DNA of 64,000 nucleotides from Ziziphus jujuba (GCF_031755915.1 NC_083379.1:4785501-4849500), one strand, 5' to 3'; shown: positions 1 to 12,399, counted from the stretch's first letter. Made by a program: numbers and translations. The notes: a model not told the origin generated them from the letters alone.

Positions 1-1520
1 CAATTCAAATCCTTGTTAGTTCTAAAATCCAACTAATCCGAACCAAATATGATGTGGTTGGTTTGGGTTGGGTAGTTAGTTTATGAAAATCGCATAGGTA
101 GTCAGCTTATGAAAATCGCATACTTGAACACAAATAAATCATTGATTCCTTAAAAGAATTACCATATAAAATAAAAATTACTGCATCAACATCCATGAGT
201 TTGTTATTAAAAGCTTGCAAGAAAATCGCTAATCAAACATTAGTTTTGTTGATCTGAAAAACAAAGATTTTATTCACCATAATAGAGTTTCTATTATACA
301 TTTTTATTTTTATTATCTATAGTTATACCTTTCAGGCATCACATTTTGAAAACCAAACATTTTTACAATTAAACTTTTGTTCATTAAAAAAAAAAAAAGT
401 TCCAATAGACTAAAAAGGGATACAAACTAATAATGATAATTGCATATAAAAAAATAATAAAAAAACTTTAATATAAAAAAGATAAAATTATTTGTTCATA
501 TTACATTAGGTTTAGGTTAGTCTGGGTTGGTTTTTACACCCCAACCCGGACTGACAGTTCTATAATATTTATAAAACAACATAATATTTATAAAACAACC
601 TAATCTAATCTATATGAAAACAATCAACCTAAACTGTTCAAAATAGTTTGGGTTGATCGATTTGAGCTGGTTGGTTTGGGTTTTGCCTTTCCCTAGCTGT
701 TTCTGTAGGTGTTTAAAACCTTGGTGCTCTGCAATGTGAAATTAAGCTTCACAATTAATCATTTCAGACTGATCTCAGGGCAAATAGCTGTCCATTTTGG
801 GGCTAAAGTAAAGGAAAACTACATTTAGCGCAGATAAGACGAGGATGTACTGATAAATAAATACATGCATCAAATAAGAGCAATAATGTATTAACATGTT
901 GGAATTGGTATAAAAAAATTTTGGTAGTGTAATATTAATCATTTCTAAGCTCATTTGGTAAACTTCTCTTTGTTTTCTTTCGGTGTCATAATCATCTTTG
1001 ACATTAATAACCGTATGAGCTATTATTGGATAAGACATAATAGTGTTTAGTTGAGCTACTAGCCCTCAGTCATCCTTCCAAAAATTCAAATGCAACTGCA
1101 TTTATCACTCTATATATGTAAAGATCAGAATAATTAGCACCTTATCCAACGATGTAATCATTCTCTAAAGATGTAACCTTATCTATTTAGTTTAAGGTGG
1201 CAGGTTAATGTTATATATGATACACACGGCCATCAGTGTTTTGCAAATTTATTGTTAAGGGTGGTAAATTCTTGTTCCTCAAATGTTTTCCCCAAAAGTT
1301 GGTGGCTAAGAGAAACTTTGTTTTCTTTCTTCTTTTTGTCATGTTATAGCTGGCCCATCCATTTGAATATTGGTGTTTTAGTATTGCATTTGAAAGCAGA
1401 CTGTAGGCAATATGGACGTTGGAGTGCTCTGCATTGGTATAGGATTTGAAAGCATGGAACTGGAAGTTTCTTCTTTGAAAAGTGATGCTAATTTTTTTGT
1501 GAATCATTATATGCAGATAA
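1..1520. other. AT-rich intergenic sequence, no gene recognised
   Basis: No coding region could be supported here. The short open frames have no recognisable motif, and their composition matches the AT-rich surroundings. Stretches rich in GGTTTGGGTTGG and its complement (about 55-80 and 510-690) look like worn transposon debris, but I could not place them in a family. This stretch has no visible counterpart upstream of the right-hand duplicate, so it probably lies outside the segmental duplication. Confidence 0.5.
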
Positions 1521-1529
1521 CATAGCCAT

Positions 1530-4500
1530 CATCTCCACTCCACACCAATCTCTTAAAATCCCATACCAATCTCTTAAAATCCCATGTATATATAAATATG
1601 ATTAATTGTAACCACATAGTAGGGGCTTTTTTAAGTCTTTAGTTTACTTTTTCAGAATGATATATTTGTTCATATTTTTCTATTGCTAACTATAGTTTCT
1701 CCAAAAAGTAAAAAGAACAGAACATCGATGCATTCCACCAAGCAATTGGCAAGTTAATAAAACCAAGTGAGAAAGTTGGGGGGAGAAATAGACATCAGCA
1801 TTTGTACGAGGTTTGCAGACCTCTTATACAGTTGTACTAGTATATGCCTGATATCAATGTTTATGTACTCATCTATCTGCCAAGTCACCATCAATGGCAG
1901 CTCCTAACTCTTAGTTTATGTTTTGGGGTCAATTGGAATTTTTGGCATATACATCATATCTCAGACCCTGTCTCGATTCTAATCTAGGTTTTATCTAAAT
2001 TCGCTTAGATGGACTTTCTTGATGAAGACAATGACTATGGGGACTATAGTCCTGAAAGCATCCAAAGTACTGTTTCATCTATAATGAGCATGAGAATTTT
2101 TCAATCCAATTTAAGATGTTCAAAAAGAAAGAAGCTATAGTACAGAACACATAAGTGATTCGTATATGATGATGGACTGGCTAGTCGTCTTGTTCACATA
2201 AGTCCACGACATATAGAGAGTTGGAATTTATTCCTCAAAAACTATGTTTTTACTTTCGGTTCCATTTATATATTTTTTTAATGTTTTATATGATTAGAGA
2301 TACTGACTGTACCATTTTTAAGAGGATTAAAATGACTTTCAAGTGTATTTTGCCTAAAAATATTTTGAAAGTGATATTTATTTTTATGATCGAAAAGCAG
2401 TTGAAATGCTTACTAGGAAATGAAGTATTTTAGTACGAGAAAGGATTTCTGCAAAAGCATTTCCAATAGATATTGAAAATCTGGACAATAAGAGCACCCA
2501 ACAGCAGCTTCACCATTTGGCTATTGTTGAGGTTTTTATGGCAGTATGCACTTTTATCATAAAGTTGATTCTTTGTCTTGGTAGAGAATAGAGAAGCAGA
2601 ATGTGCACGCGTCTTTTTTTTTTTTTTTTTTTTTTTTTGGTGAATGAATAAGGTGCATATTTCACTTCCAATCCTTATTTTAGGTGAAAGAAGTAGTACT
2701 TTTTTTCAAAAGGTCAAAAGCAAATTGCAAATTTCAAAAAATACTTATGTATTTAATCAAAGAATATGGGTGGTTTAGGTATTTTATATTTTAGTGGCCA
2801 TCTAATAGGAATTCTTTTCCTGTACAATCAAAAATAGAATTAGAAAGCTTACAAATTGAATTTCATTATGGGTTTAGGAGTTGTGGTTTGCATTTTGATA
2901 TGCCTTGTAATTCAAGTTTTGTTATGCCCTATTATTGCATTGAAAGGTCTCATGTAGCAATGTCATGCAGCACAACACACTTTTAACCTGAGGTCTATGA
3001 TACTATAGGAGACCTCTTTTTTATTTGCCACCAAAATAAAAAAAAAAAAAATTTCTACCAAAAAAAAAAAAAAAAAAACTATACTTGTTTATTTTATTCT
3101 TTTTTGGTTAATAATTTTACTCTAAATGTGATGTTATTATACCAATGATGGATAGCGATGATGACATAGCAAAAACAATAGAAGATCTGGATTCCTATGG
3201 TTTTCGTTATAAATCAAAACTAATAGAGTTTTACCATTTGTAATTGTGGTAATGAACAATAATTCAACCATTATTCACATGGTTAGTACTTATTAGTTAC
3301 ATTTAATTATTTATTGATTATGTATTTTAAAAATTTAATTTGAAAAGGTAAACCATTTTGGACAACATTTAAATTGCTAAATGGGATGTGGGTCTCATTG
3401 ATGATAGTTACACAAATAACATTTTTCAAAAAAAATTCTAATTTCACTACCAAAAAAACTTTATACAATTTAATTATAGATTTACATTTTTATTTTTATA
3501 TAAAATTATTATTAAGAAAATTTGTTAATTCGGTTTATAGAGTGCAATCAAACTTCTTCAAAAATGTTTAGACATATACGATCGAACGACTTTGAAAATG
3601 TTTAGGAGCACTTGAGTGAGCATCTTTAAAATTATTTAGAAGTTTATGATCACACAATAATACAAGATACATTCTTTAAAGATACTGGGAAGTACATGAC
3701 TAAATAATTTTGAAAATATTCAAAAATACACAATCGAACATATTTAAAGTTCTTTAAAAGTATACGATTAAATATCAAAAACATATATTATTCAATATGT
3801 TCAATAGTAAGAAAATTGTTATTTGGACTTTTTTTGTTTTCTAAATATGTAATAATGTTGTTGGCTTAATGTAATGAAATAGCTGCAAATGTATGAGTTC
3901 TATCGTGGTGCGGATGCTTCAGTCAATGTTGTTGATGGACCTAGGCTTAACATTATGGATTAGATGATCATAATAATGGCTTCCCATTGGTTTTCTAATC
4001 CAATCGTTTTTGTTTTGCTAACTTTTCTTTTTCTCCTTGTGCAACTTGTGCACAGTAAAGTTTGGCTTTGGCTTAGGCTTAGTTTTGTAATTTTTAGATT
4101 TTAAAAAAATCAGTTGTAGTTCTGTTGAAGAAAGATTCAACTTTTATTGTACTAAAAAATCAATAAAGCGTTTCGTAACTTATATTAATAAAAGTACTGT
4201 TAAGGTGTAAAAGTTACAAATTTTTTTTTTAATAATTTATTAAATTGAATTGCTGTAGATTTTATAATTACTAAAATGGACATGGTGAATATAAGTTATT
4301 GGTTTTTTTTAAAAAAAGAAATAATAATTTATATGTATTTATGTTATGATACTTTTTATACTAAAATCAAATAATATATAATAGACGATCAATAATTATA
4401 TTAAAGTGGTTGACTCACATTAGAATTTTTATTTGGTTTTTATTTGAAAAGTTTTAATTTGTTTGATAGGATAAAAGATGAATATAATATGATATTATAT

Positions 4501-4938
4501 TAATTAATTGAGGGAATTTTGGGGATTTAAATTCTATCCTGATTATGAAAGAATTAGATTTTTAAAACCACTTTAGGATTCGATTCTAAAAACTGCTGTA
4601 TAAGTACCAAACTTTTCCAATAATCTACCTCACCGTACACACCAAAATAGCCCAAAACTCTTTTATAATTGATTCTAGGACGCTCATAATTATTACATAC
4701 TAAGCCTTAACCAGAGAAAGAGGAAGGAACATTTTGGATCAAAATGTGAATATGCATGGCTAATTTAAGCATAAAAAAAAAGTTGTATAATATTGTCTTA
4801 AAAATTTTAATATTTTATTGGTAGTGTATAAAAAATAGGATTGTGTAAAGTTTCTTTAAAATTGTGAAAACTTTTTTTTACCTTCAAACTAATAGTACAT
4901 ATGTCAAATGAGATTGACTGAGCTAGCAAATTACTTAT
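1530..4938. other. Non-coding duplicated sequence left of the CACTA element
   Basis: Most of 1530-3450 aligns by eye with 38085-41450, allowing for the extra LTR there. No gene is supported. A short ATG-led frame at about 2009 begins MDFLDEDNDYGDY and looks protein-like, but it is not preserved in the duplicate. A 20-bp tandem repeat (CCAATCTCTTAAAATCCCAT type) lies at 1546-1585. Degenerate repeats of a TTTAGAAGTATACGATC-like unit occupy about 3550-3800. Long T and A runs lie near 2615-2640 and 3040-3080. Confidence 0.5.
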
Positions 4939-4941
4939 ATT

Positions 4942-4969
4942 TACTACGCGAAAATAACGATTTAGCGAT
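4942..4969 (+). repeat. CACTA left terminal inverted repeat
   Basis: This is a 28-bp imperfect inverted repeat of 22281-22308. It starts TACTACGCG, so the canonical first C is changed to T, and it ends TTTAGCGAT. The ATT at 4939-4941 is one copy of the target duplication. Confidence 0.85.
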
Positions 4970-5305
4970 ATCAAATTTGTGACGCAATAAAAAAATGCAC
5001 TATAAAACGTCATTTAATAAGACAATAAGCGACGCACTTTCCACAGCGTCGCTAAATACAAGCAGTAGGCGATTTAGCGTCACCAAACATGCGACGTAAT
5101 ACAAAAATGAGAAATAATATGTCTCTAAATAAACCAACAAGCGATGCACTTTATACGGCGTCCCTAAATAGATAGAAAATTGATGTCTAGCAACATAAAC
5201 TTAGTGACGATATGAAAAGCATAAACTGAAGGTAGTTAAAAACAAAAATAAGCGACTCTGGTTCTCGGCATCGCTGCATATAAGAATATCACTCTTTTTC
5301 TAGTG
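4970..5305. repeat. CACTA left sub-terminal GCGACG motif block
   Basis: The block carries several copies of a GCGACG/CGTCGC motif in both orientations, for example GCGACGCAC followed by AGCGTCGCTAA near 5030-5055, GCGTCACC near 5077 and GCGACGTAA near 5091. This is the usual position of binding sites for the element-encoded DNA-binding protein in CACTA transposons. At 5290-5305 the block ends in CACTCTTTTTCTAGTG, which itself resembles a CACTA terminus. Confidence 0.7.
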
Positions 5306-5489
5306 TTCTTTAATTAGTTTTTATATTTTTTTTTATCTACAAATAAATACTGAAAATATTTTTTAAAATATAAAGGAAACTTATTGGTGTGGTGATTAAT
5401 ATTTTTATTTTTCAAGTACAGATTATTTTCTTTTAAAATTTGCAAGTAATTCAAATAGTATTTTTGTTTAATAATTAAGAGAACCAGCG

Positions 5490-8400
5490 ACGCAGCTATT
5501 TACTCATGCGTCGCCCGATATATGAAATTAATTTTTTTATGTTTCTTAATAATTTTTTTTTTCATTTTCAAATAAGCACTGAAATTATATCTTAAACATG
5601 TGAAGCAATATTGCTTAGCTGATTGTTTATTTTTGTTATTTTTTCAGTACAGGTTATTATGTTTCAAAAATTTGCTACCTATTTGAGGTTTTCAAATGGA
5701 CCGGCGATGCAGAAACCTTAGTTTTGAGTCGCCGATTCAAATAAATTTTTGTTTTTTAATAATTTTTTTCTTATCTTCAAATAAGCACTGTAATTATTTC
5801 CTAAATATGTGCCAGTATATTTCTTAGGTGGTTATTTTTGTTTTTCTGGTACAGGTTATTATGTTTAAAATTTGCTATCCCTTAATTTTTTTTTTTTTTT
5901 GTTGAATGGACCAGGCGACCCAGAAGACTTCCTTTTACATCACTGGTTCCAAAGGGTTTTATTTTATTTTCTCAATAATTTTTTATCTGACCATCAAATA
6001 AGCATTGAAATTATTTCTTAAATATCTGAAACAATACTGTTTAAGTGGTTGTTTAACTTTTTTGTATTTTCAACACAGGTTAGTATGTTTTAAAATTTGC
6101 TACCAAATTAATATATTTTTTGAAACAAACAGGCGACGTGAATATTTTGCTTTTGTGTCGCCGTTCAAAATTTTTTTTTTGATTTAATAATTTTTTATCT
6201 AACCATCAAATATGCATTGAAATTATTTCATAAATATGTGAAGTAATATTTCTTAGGCGTTTGTTTAATTTTTTTTGTTTTTCCAGTATAGGTTATTATG
6301 TCTTAAACTTTGCTATCAATATAATTTATTTTTTAAAACAAACAGGCGACTCATAAACATTCGTTATGCATCGCCAATGATAAATAACTTTTTCTTTTGA
6401 TTTTTTATAATTTTTTACCTCACCATCAAATAAGCATTGAAATTATTTCTTAAATATGTGAAGTAATATTTCTTAGGTGTTTGTTTAATTTTTTTTTTTA
6501 ATTCCAGTGATGCATCAGCCTACCCTACGGGTCGCTGGTTCCATTTCCTTTTTTTTTTTTTTTTTTTTGTTTTTGAATAATTTTTTTTTATCTCATCTTG
6601 AAATAAGCATTGAAATTATTTCTTAAATATATGAAGAAATATTTTTTAGGTGGTTGTTTACTGCTTTTGTTTTTCCAGTACAGGTTATTATGTTTTAAAC
6701 TTAGCTATCACTTTAATATATTTTTTCAAACAAACCGGCGACGTATAAATTTTACTTTTGTGTCGTCGGTTATAATTTTTTTTTGATTTAATAATTTTTT
6801 ATCTGATCATCAAATAAGCATTGAAATTATTTCTTAAATATGTGAAGTAATATTTTTAAGGTGTATGTTTAATTTTTTTTTGTTCCGGCAACGTATCAAT
6901 CCAACCCTGCGAGTCATTGGTTCAAATATTTTATTTTTGTTTTCGAATTATTTTTTATCTCATCTTCAAAAAAGCATTGAAATTATTTCTCAAATATATG
7001 AAGCAATATTGCTTAGGTGGTTGTTTAACTTTTTTCATTCTCCAGTACAGGTTACTATGGTTGTCTAATTTTTTATTTTTGAATGGACCGGCGATGCAGA
7101 ATACTTCCTTATTCTCGTTGGTCCAAATTTTTTTGTTTTTTTTTTTTTTGTTTTTTGTCTTTTAATAACTTTTTACCTCATCATCAAATAAGCATTGAAA
7201 TTGTTTCTTAAAAATGTGAAGGAATAATGTTTACTGGAAACAGGCGACGCATAAGTATTTACTATGCGTCGCTGGAGAAATTTTTTTTTTTTTGGGGAAT
7301 TTGTTTTACCTTACCATCTAATACCCATTGAAATTATTTCTTAAATATGTGAAGCAATATTTCTTAGGTGGTTGTTTAATTATTTTATTTTTCCAGAATA
7401 GGTTATTATGTTTGAAAATTTGGTATCACTTTAATTTTTTTTTTTTGGGGGAATGGAATAGGCGACGTATAATCCTTCATTATGCGTCGCCATTAATATA
7501 TATATTTTTGTATTCTTATAATTTTCTTCTCATCTTTAAATAAGCACTGATTATGGTTGTTTAATTTTTTATTTTTTGTTTTGAAATTTTTTTTTTTTGG
7601 ATGGAACCGGTGACGTAGAATCCTTTCTTATTCGTTGTCTGTTCCAATTTTTTTTCTTTTTTTTTTGTTGTCTTTTAATAACTTTTTACCTCATCATCAA
7701 ATAAGCATTGAAATTGTTTCTTCAAAATGTGGAGGAATAATGTTTAGGTGGAACAGGCGACGCATAAGTCTTTATTATGCATTATTGTTGACATTTTTTT
7801 TTTCTTTGTTACCTTACCATCTAATACCCATTGAAATTATTTCTTAAATATGTGAAGCAATATTTCTTAGGTGGTTGTTTAATTTTTTTTTTCCAGTACA
7901 GGTTATTATGTTTGAAAATTTGGTATCACTTTAAATTTTTTTTTTTTCGGAAATGGAACCGGCGACGCTTAATCCTTCATATTGTGTCGCCGTTGATTTT
8001 TTTTTTGTGTATTCTTATAATTTTCTTCTCATCTTTAAATAAGCACTGATTATGATTGTTTAATTATTTTTTTTTTGTTTTCAAAAAAAAATTTTTTTTT
8101 TTGAATGGAACCGGTGATGCAGAATCCTTACTTATTCGTCATTTTTTTCTCTTTTTTTATTTTTTTTTTGTCTTTTAATAAATTTTTACTTCATCATCAA
8201 ATAAGCATTGAAATTGTTTCTAAAAATGTGAAGGAATAATGTTTAGGTCTAATAGGCGATGCATAAGTCTTTACTATGCATCGCTGGTTACTTTTTTTTT
8301 TTTGTTTGGGGGAATTTGTTTTACCTTACCATTTAAGCCGCATTGAAATTTTTTCTTAAATATGTGAAGCAATATTTCTTAGGTGGTTGTTTAATTTTTT

Positions 8401-8545
8401 TGTTTTTCCAGTACACATTATTATGTTTGAAAATTTGGTATCACTTTTTTTTTTTTTTTGGGAAATGGAACAGGCAACGTATAATCCTTCCTAATGTGTC
8501 GCCGTTGACTTTTTTTTTTTTTTTTCCCTCATCTTTAAATAAGCA
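5490..8545. repeat. Tandem array of about 215-bp units with GCGACG hairpins (left array)
   Basis: About 17 diverged units can be followed through the recurring phrase AAGCATTGAAATTATTTC (near 5574, 5784, 5997, 6210, 6430, 6603, 6815, 6972, 7187, 7322 and on to about 8540). Most units then run through TTTTCCAGTACAGG and a T-rich tract to a hairpin of the form GGCGACGCATAA...TTATGCGTCGCC. From about 7180 the units group into three higher-order repeats of about 510 bp: hairpins at 7241, 7754 and 8253 share one sequence, and those at 7459, 7958 and 8470 share another. The open frames with the repeated FLKYVKQYFLGGCL phrase are by-products of this array, not genes. Confidence 0.9.
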
Positions 8546-9500
8546 CTGAATATTTGCAAAACAAATTCACCATTGAATTAATTAAATTTTAACTCATGTG
8601 CGATATTTACATATTGGTCAACCATTTTATATGTACAAACAAAAGCTATTACTCAACCATGCATAGATATTCATTGTGATGAGATGCTTGAGATCATCTG
8701 TGTTGCCCAGTCTTCTCTAAACTGGTTGACCTAATCAGCTTGTAGCCAAGTGACACCTTCATACTGAACATTATAAAATATAATCATACATATACAAACA
8801 ATCATAAATATTAATTATTATTAATAGAAATATGAAATCATTAAATAATTTACCATTGTTTTTATATTTTGTCGATGAGGATTTATCCTGACAACATCTT
8901 TCATTATTATCATAATATAATAACCACATTCAGTCCTTCTGGGCTGCATAGGAGTCTGAATTTACAAACAACATGTAATATTAGATAAGAATACATGTGT
9001 AAGACAACAAATATGTAACTTTATTAACAACTAATAATGCTCAATTTATATATAATAATTACCTTAGCATTTTGCCACCGAAGTTTCTGTTCCGGTGTCT
9101 TCCCTTTGTTTCATGCAACGAATGAACTATATAAAAATATAAATATTGTATAATATTATAGTGTAGCTTAAATAGTATATTCAATATAAGAACAATTAAT
9201 TAAATAAAATTAAGAGTTTTTAACTTACTCATTGAGCAAAGCTTTTAGATCCCCATCAATTCTATTCTTATGGGACTTCAAGGAATCAAAAACCACGCTA
9301 TTGCTTTGTATACATCAACAACACAAAGCATCCAACGATTGCTAAAAACACCAATAAATATTAGTTAATATGAGGTTTTATTAAAGTAATATTATAACAA
9401 CATAATTCAATTAAAACTAACACAATATACCTTGAACAGTAAGGAAAAAACCATAGCTGATCTGGCGATGCATCTTACCATTTACTCACTATATGTATCA

Positions 9501-9668
9501 TGTGAAGTCCCACATCGGTTGAAAAGGAGAACAAAGCACGCCTTATAAGGTGGTGTGGATATCTTTCCCGTACGATGCGTTTTGACAAAACTTTGAGGGC
9601 TGGGTTGTAAGATGATTCTCCAGGCCCAAAGAGAACAATATCGGACGTGGGTGGTCTGGGCTGTTACA
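9501..9668. mobile_element. TRIM-like solo LTR (168 bp) nested in the CACTA Ulp1 gene
   Basis: The sequence starts TGTGAAGTCCCACATCGG and ends GGGCTGTTACA, so it has LTR-type TG...CA ends. It is flanked by a perfect 5-bp duplication, TATCA at 9496-9500 and 9669-9673. It contains a TTATAAGG box. I recognise this AGTCCCACATCGG...GGGCTGTTACA sequence as a short repeat common in eudicots, but the family name is uncertain. Removing it rejoins the Ulp1 reading frame on the minus strand (ERMI continuing into HIVSKW), so it is a clean insertion. Confidence 0.85.
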
Positions 9669-10502
9669 TATCATCCGTTCATGAGGGTTTGTATGACCAA
9701 CTGGCACAATAATAGCCGGATGAACATAGCAAAATTTCCGTTCAGATGGTGTGCCCGTCATTCCATCACATAAAAACCTGCGTAATCCAATTACAAGTAA
9801 ATATAGTTTTTAAAACCAACTTTATAAATAATTGAATGAAATAATTAATTATAAACACATCCAAATTTAGGTTACCTTATATAGAACAAGATACACTCAG
9901 CAGACAATTCTTGCATGTAGCAAAAATCGGATATGTCACTTCTAGCTATGCACAACATTTGTTCTTCCCCAAAAACTCTTTTTTCATTTGAAATGTATAT
10001 AAATGATCACTCTTGACATTTTTGGTCCGACGCAGCAACTCGCGGATCAGTGGGGTAATGATAACGGGATCAACATCATCATCTTTATTATCCTCAACAT
10101 GTGAACTCTTTGGACTCCCCTACAAATATCAACAAACAAAATTTGAAGTATAACAAAAACGAAATTAGTTAAAACATATACAAAATTAATTATTATATAT
10201 AGCTCAATCAAACAATACCTCATCGGATGGCAAAATAACAAGATGTCTCGGCCATGCAACAAAGGCACCTTCAGCATCACCGACACATGTAAGGTCAAAT
10301 GACGGAACAGGCAAAGGTGCAAATGCATCAATCACCTCATAGACAGTGACCTTATAATTTTGTGCACCTAGCTTTGTACCATGGCACATATCGGTTGGCA
10401 TAGAAGGTACCAAAGTGTCACGTGCTACAATATGGCTGACATTGGCTTGTGCAAGATTGCATTTTACGCCCTACAAAGTTAAAAACAAATTAATATATAT
10501 TC

Positions 10503-10600
10503 ACATGATAATATTTCGTCACTCGAAAGACTCGATCCCATGATCTCATGGGCATAGATAGGGTACTCAACCACGGGAGCTACCCACTTGGACAACATGA
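10503..10600 (-). mobile_element. tRNA-derived SINE-like fragment in an intron of the TNPA-like gene
   Basis: On the minus strand the sequence runs GGTAGCTCCCGTGGTTGAGTA (A-box-like), then, about 35 bases further, CATGGGATCGAGTC (B-box-like), then CTTTCGAGTGACGAAA. This is the layout of the pol III promoter head of a tRNA-related plant SINE. It lies between the DUF8039 exon and the preceding exon. No target duplication or A-tail was identified, so it may be only a fragment. Confidence 0.45.
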
Positions 10601-12399
10601 CATTCACTTAAACATATATGTAACCGCATAACATACATATTAATGTCCAAAATACGGTTATATTTTGTTTTTTTGATGTCAAAATACCTTTGCAGACGTC
10701 ATGGGAGGAGGATCTACCGTAGCTGTAGATGGGGTCTCTTGAGCAGCACCATCGGATATAGCAGAAAGCAATGGGAGGGTAAAACCACATGACGATACCC
10801 ACAAGACCAACAATCAGCTTCTCCATATTCTTATATTTTTCATTATCCGGGGCCTTAGTCTTTTTCTGTGAACGTTGCTTAGGGGTATGGAAGAAGTTTT
10901 CCATTGTGCATCCTTTGCCTCAACCCCTAAGCCTACCTCCATATTCGTCATTCCCCAACGCTTGTGTGAGGATATCAACCGGAGGTGAATGGTCAATTTC
11001 TTCTTCTACTGCTTTGTTCTTTAGGATATTCTACAATATATTTATGAAATGATTAAATGTCTCGGTTGATATAAGATTTAACAAAATCATAATATATGCA
11101 ACAAATAATCATAAAAAAAGTGTACTCAATTTTTTCCACCATATTTTCAGTTTCTTCATTTGCATATTTTCCATCCTTCCCCATACGCGCCTATATCCAT
11201 AAGTCATCTCGGTCGATAAGCTCTTGGGTGCCTCTTTCTTTTTGCTTCAAATGTTACAAATAAAATTTAATAATGCAAGTTATTAACAATGGCCAAATTA
11301 CATATAGTTAAATGTAAATAAAAATAAATTGCATACAATGGTTTGTTCCAATCGGGCATATCCCATTGTACCCATTCGATGCAGATACTTATTTCATTTC
11401 CGTTTTTCGGAATATTGGAGACTTGTTGCCTACAAAAATTATAAACACATGTACATATTAGAAAACCCAAATAATGTAAGACACCATAACACATTTTATA
11501 CAAGTAACATTAACATGCCTTAAATAAAACTATACCTTGAATTCATCCGATAACTTTTGTTTCACAAATTCATTCCACACATCTGGGGTTATGAATGTAT
11601 ACATTTTGGGTTGATGTTCAAACACTTCGGATGTGTCGATATATGGTTTAATAAACTGTACATATAATTTATTCTTGAATTTTCTCCATTTTTCAGCACA
11701 ATCACTTAAAGTTCTCTTCTTTAAACTCTTGTCTTTTTTCGTATATTGCTACAAATTAAAACATATATATTTATTAATATCGGTTAACAAGTAAATGTGG
11801 TAAGTTAGAAATACAAGTAAAATGCATAAAGTTACTAATGCAAAAAACATATAAAATATGCATCAAATAAATATGACCAATAATAAACAATTAACAATAA
11901 TGTATTACCTTTACCGAACCCCATAGGTTAACTTTTAACCCATTTGGCACGTCTCTCCATTTTTAATAGTAATTGGAATTGTACTCCTAACCAACAAGCC
12001 CTCTAAATTGGTAATTTGGATAGCCACATTGTTAATAGCAACGCCAACCTCATTATATTGAGGTTCCAAACTTTTTCTGCCCCCCAAATCCGTCCTAAGC
12101 CGTTTCATCAGTTTAGCTCCTCTTCTTCTACGCTCTGTGTATGATGTAGTCGGTCTGGCCATATCACTTGATGGCGGTCCATCATCATCCTTATCTGAGA
12201 GGGCATGATCATTAAAATGATCCATAATTCTACATACATGCACATTTAAAACAAAATATTAACTATAATTACTGATTAATATTAATAAAAATTATAAACA
12301 TCCATAGGTCATGTAATTTATTTAACTTGTATCTCCCTTAACAGTCATGTAACATTTTCAACCACAAAAGGCAACAAGATCACTAATTGGTTGTGAGGC

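Larger units (their letters stand above)
8671..12225 (-). pseudogene. CACTA TNPA-like / DUF8039 / Ulp1 (C48) protease gene, degenerate
   Basis: This is the second gene of the CACTA element, read leftwards. The first exon starts with MDHFNDHALSDKDDDG. Further exons give a Transposase_24/TNPA-like block: AEKWRKFKNKLY, TPDVWNEFVKQKLSDEF, YLHRMGTMGYARLEQ, RDDLWI, ANEETENMVEKI and DILTQALGNDEYGGRLRG. A DUF8039-like segment follows at about 10473-10222 (VYEVIDAFAPLP through FVAWPRHLVILP). The 3' half is a Ulp1-type cysteine protease: NRWMLCVV, VVFDSLKSHKNRIDGDL, KTPEQKLRWQNAK, and TECGYYIM with the catalytic Cys, ending FREDWATQMISSISSQ. Lesions include in-frame stops after SEKRK, DDLWI, GGRLRG, VSKW and LQAD, frameshifts near 11953 and 9285, and a small LTR inserted at 9501-9668. 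The protease His position (normally HW) is Arg. Exon borders are approximate. Confidence 0.85.

Noticed and set aside
2221..2433. Open frame at 2221-2433 with a similar one at 38722-38955 as a conserved small protein
   Set aside because: The similarity reflects the segmental duplication. The frames have different starts, stops and indels, and the sequence resembles AT-rich MITE debris.
6005..8549. A set of similar open frames with the phrase FLKYVKQYFLGGCL, suggesting a family of small hydrophobic proteins
   Set aside because: They arise from one frame of the 215-bp repeat array, vary in length at random and run through T tracts and hairpins. There is no evidence of selection for protein.
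10204..10413. Independent small gene for the 69-codon frame containing FVAWPRHLVILP
   Set aside because: It is one exon of the TNPA-like/Ulp1 transposon gene (DUF8039-like segment).
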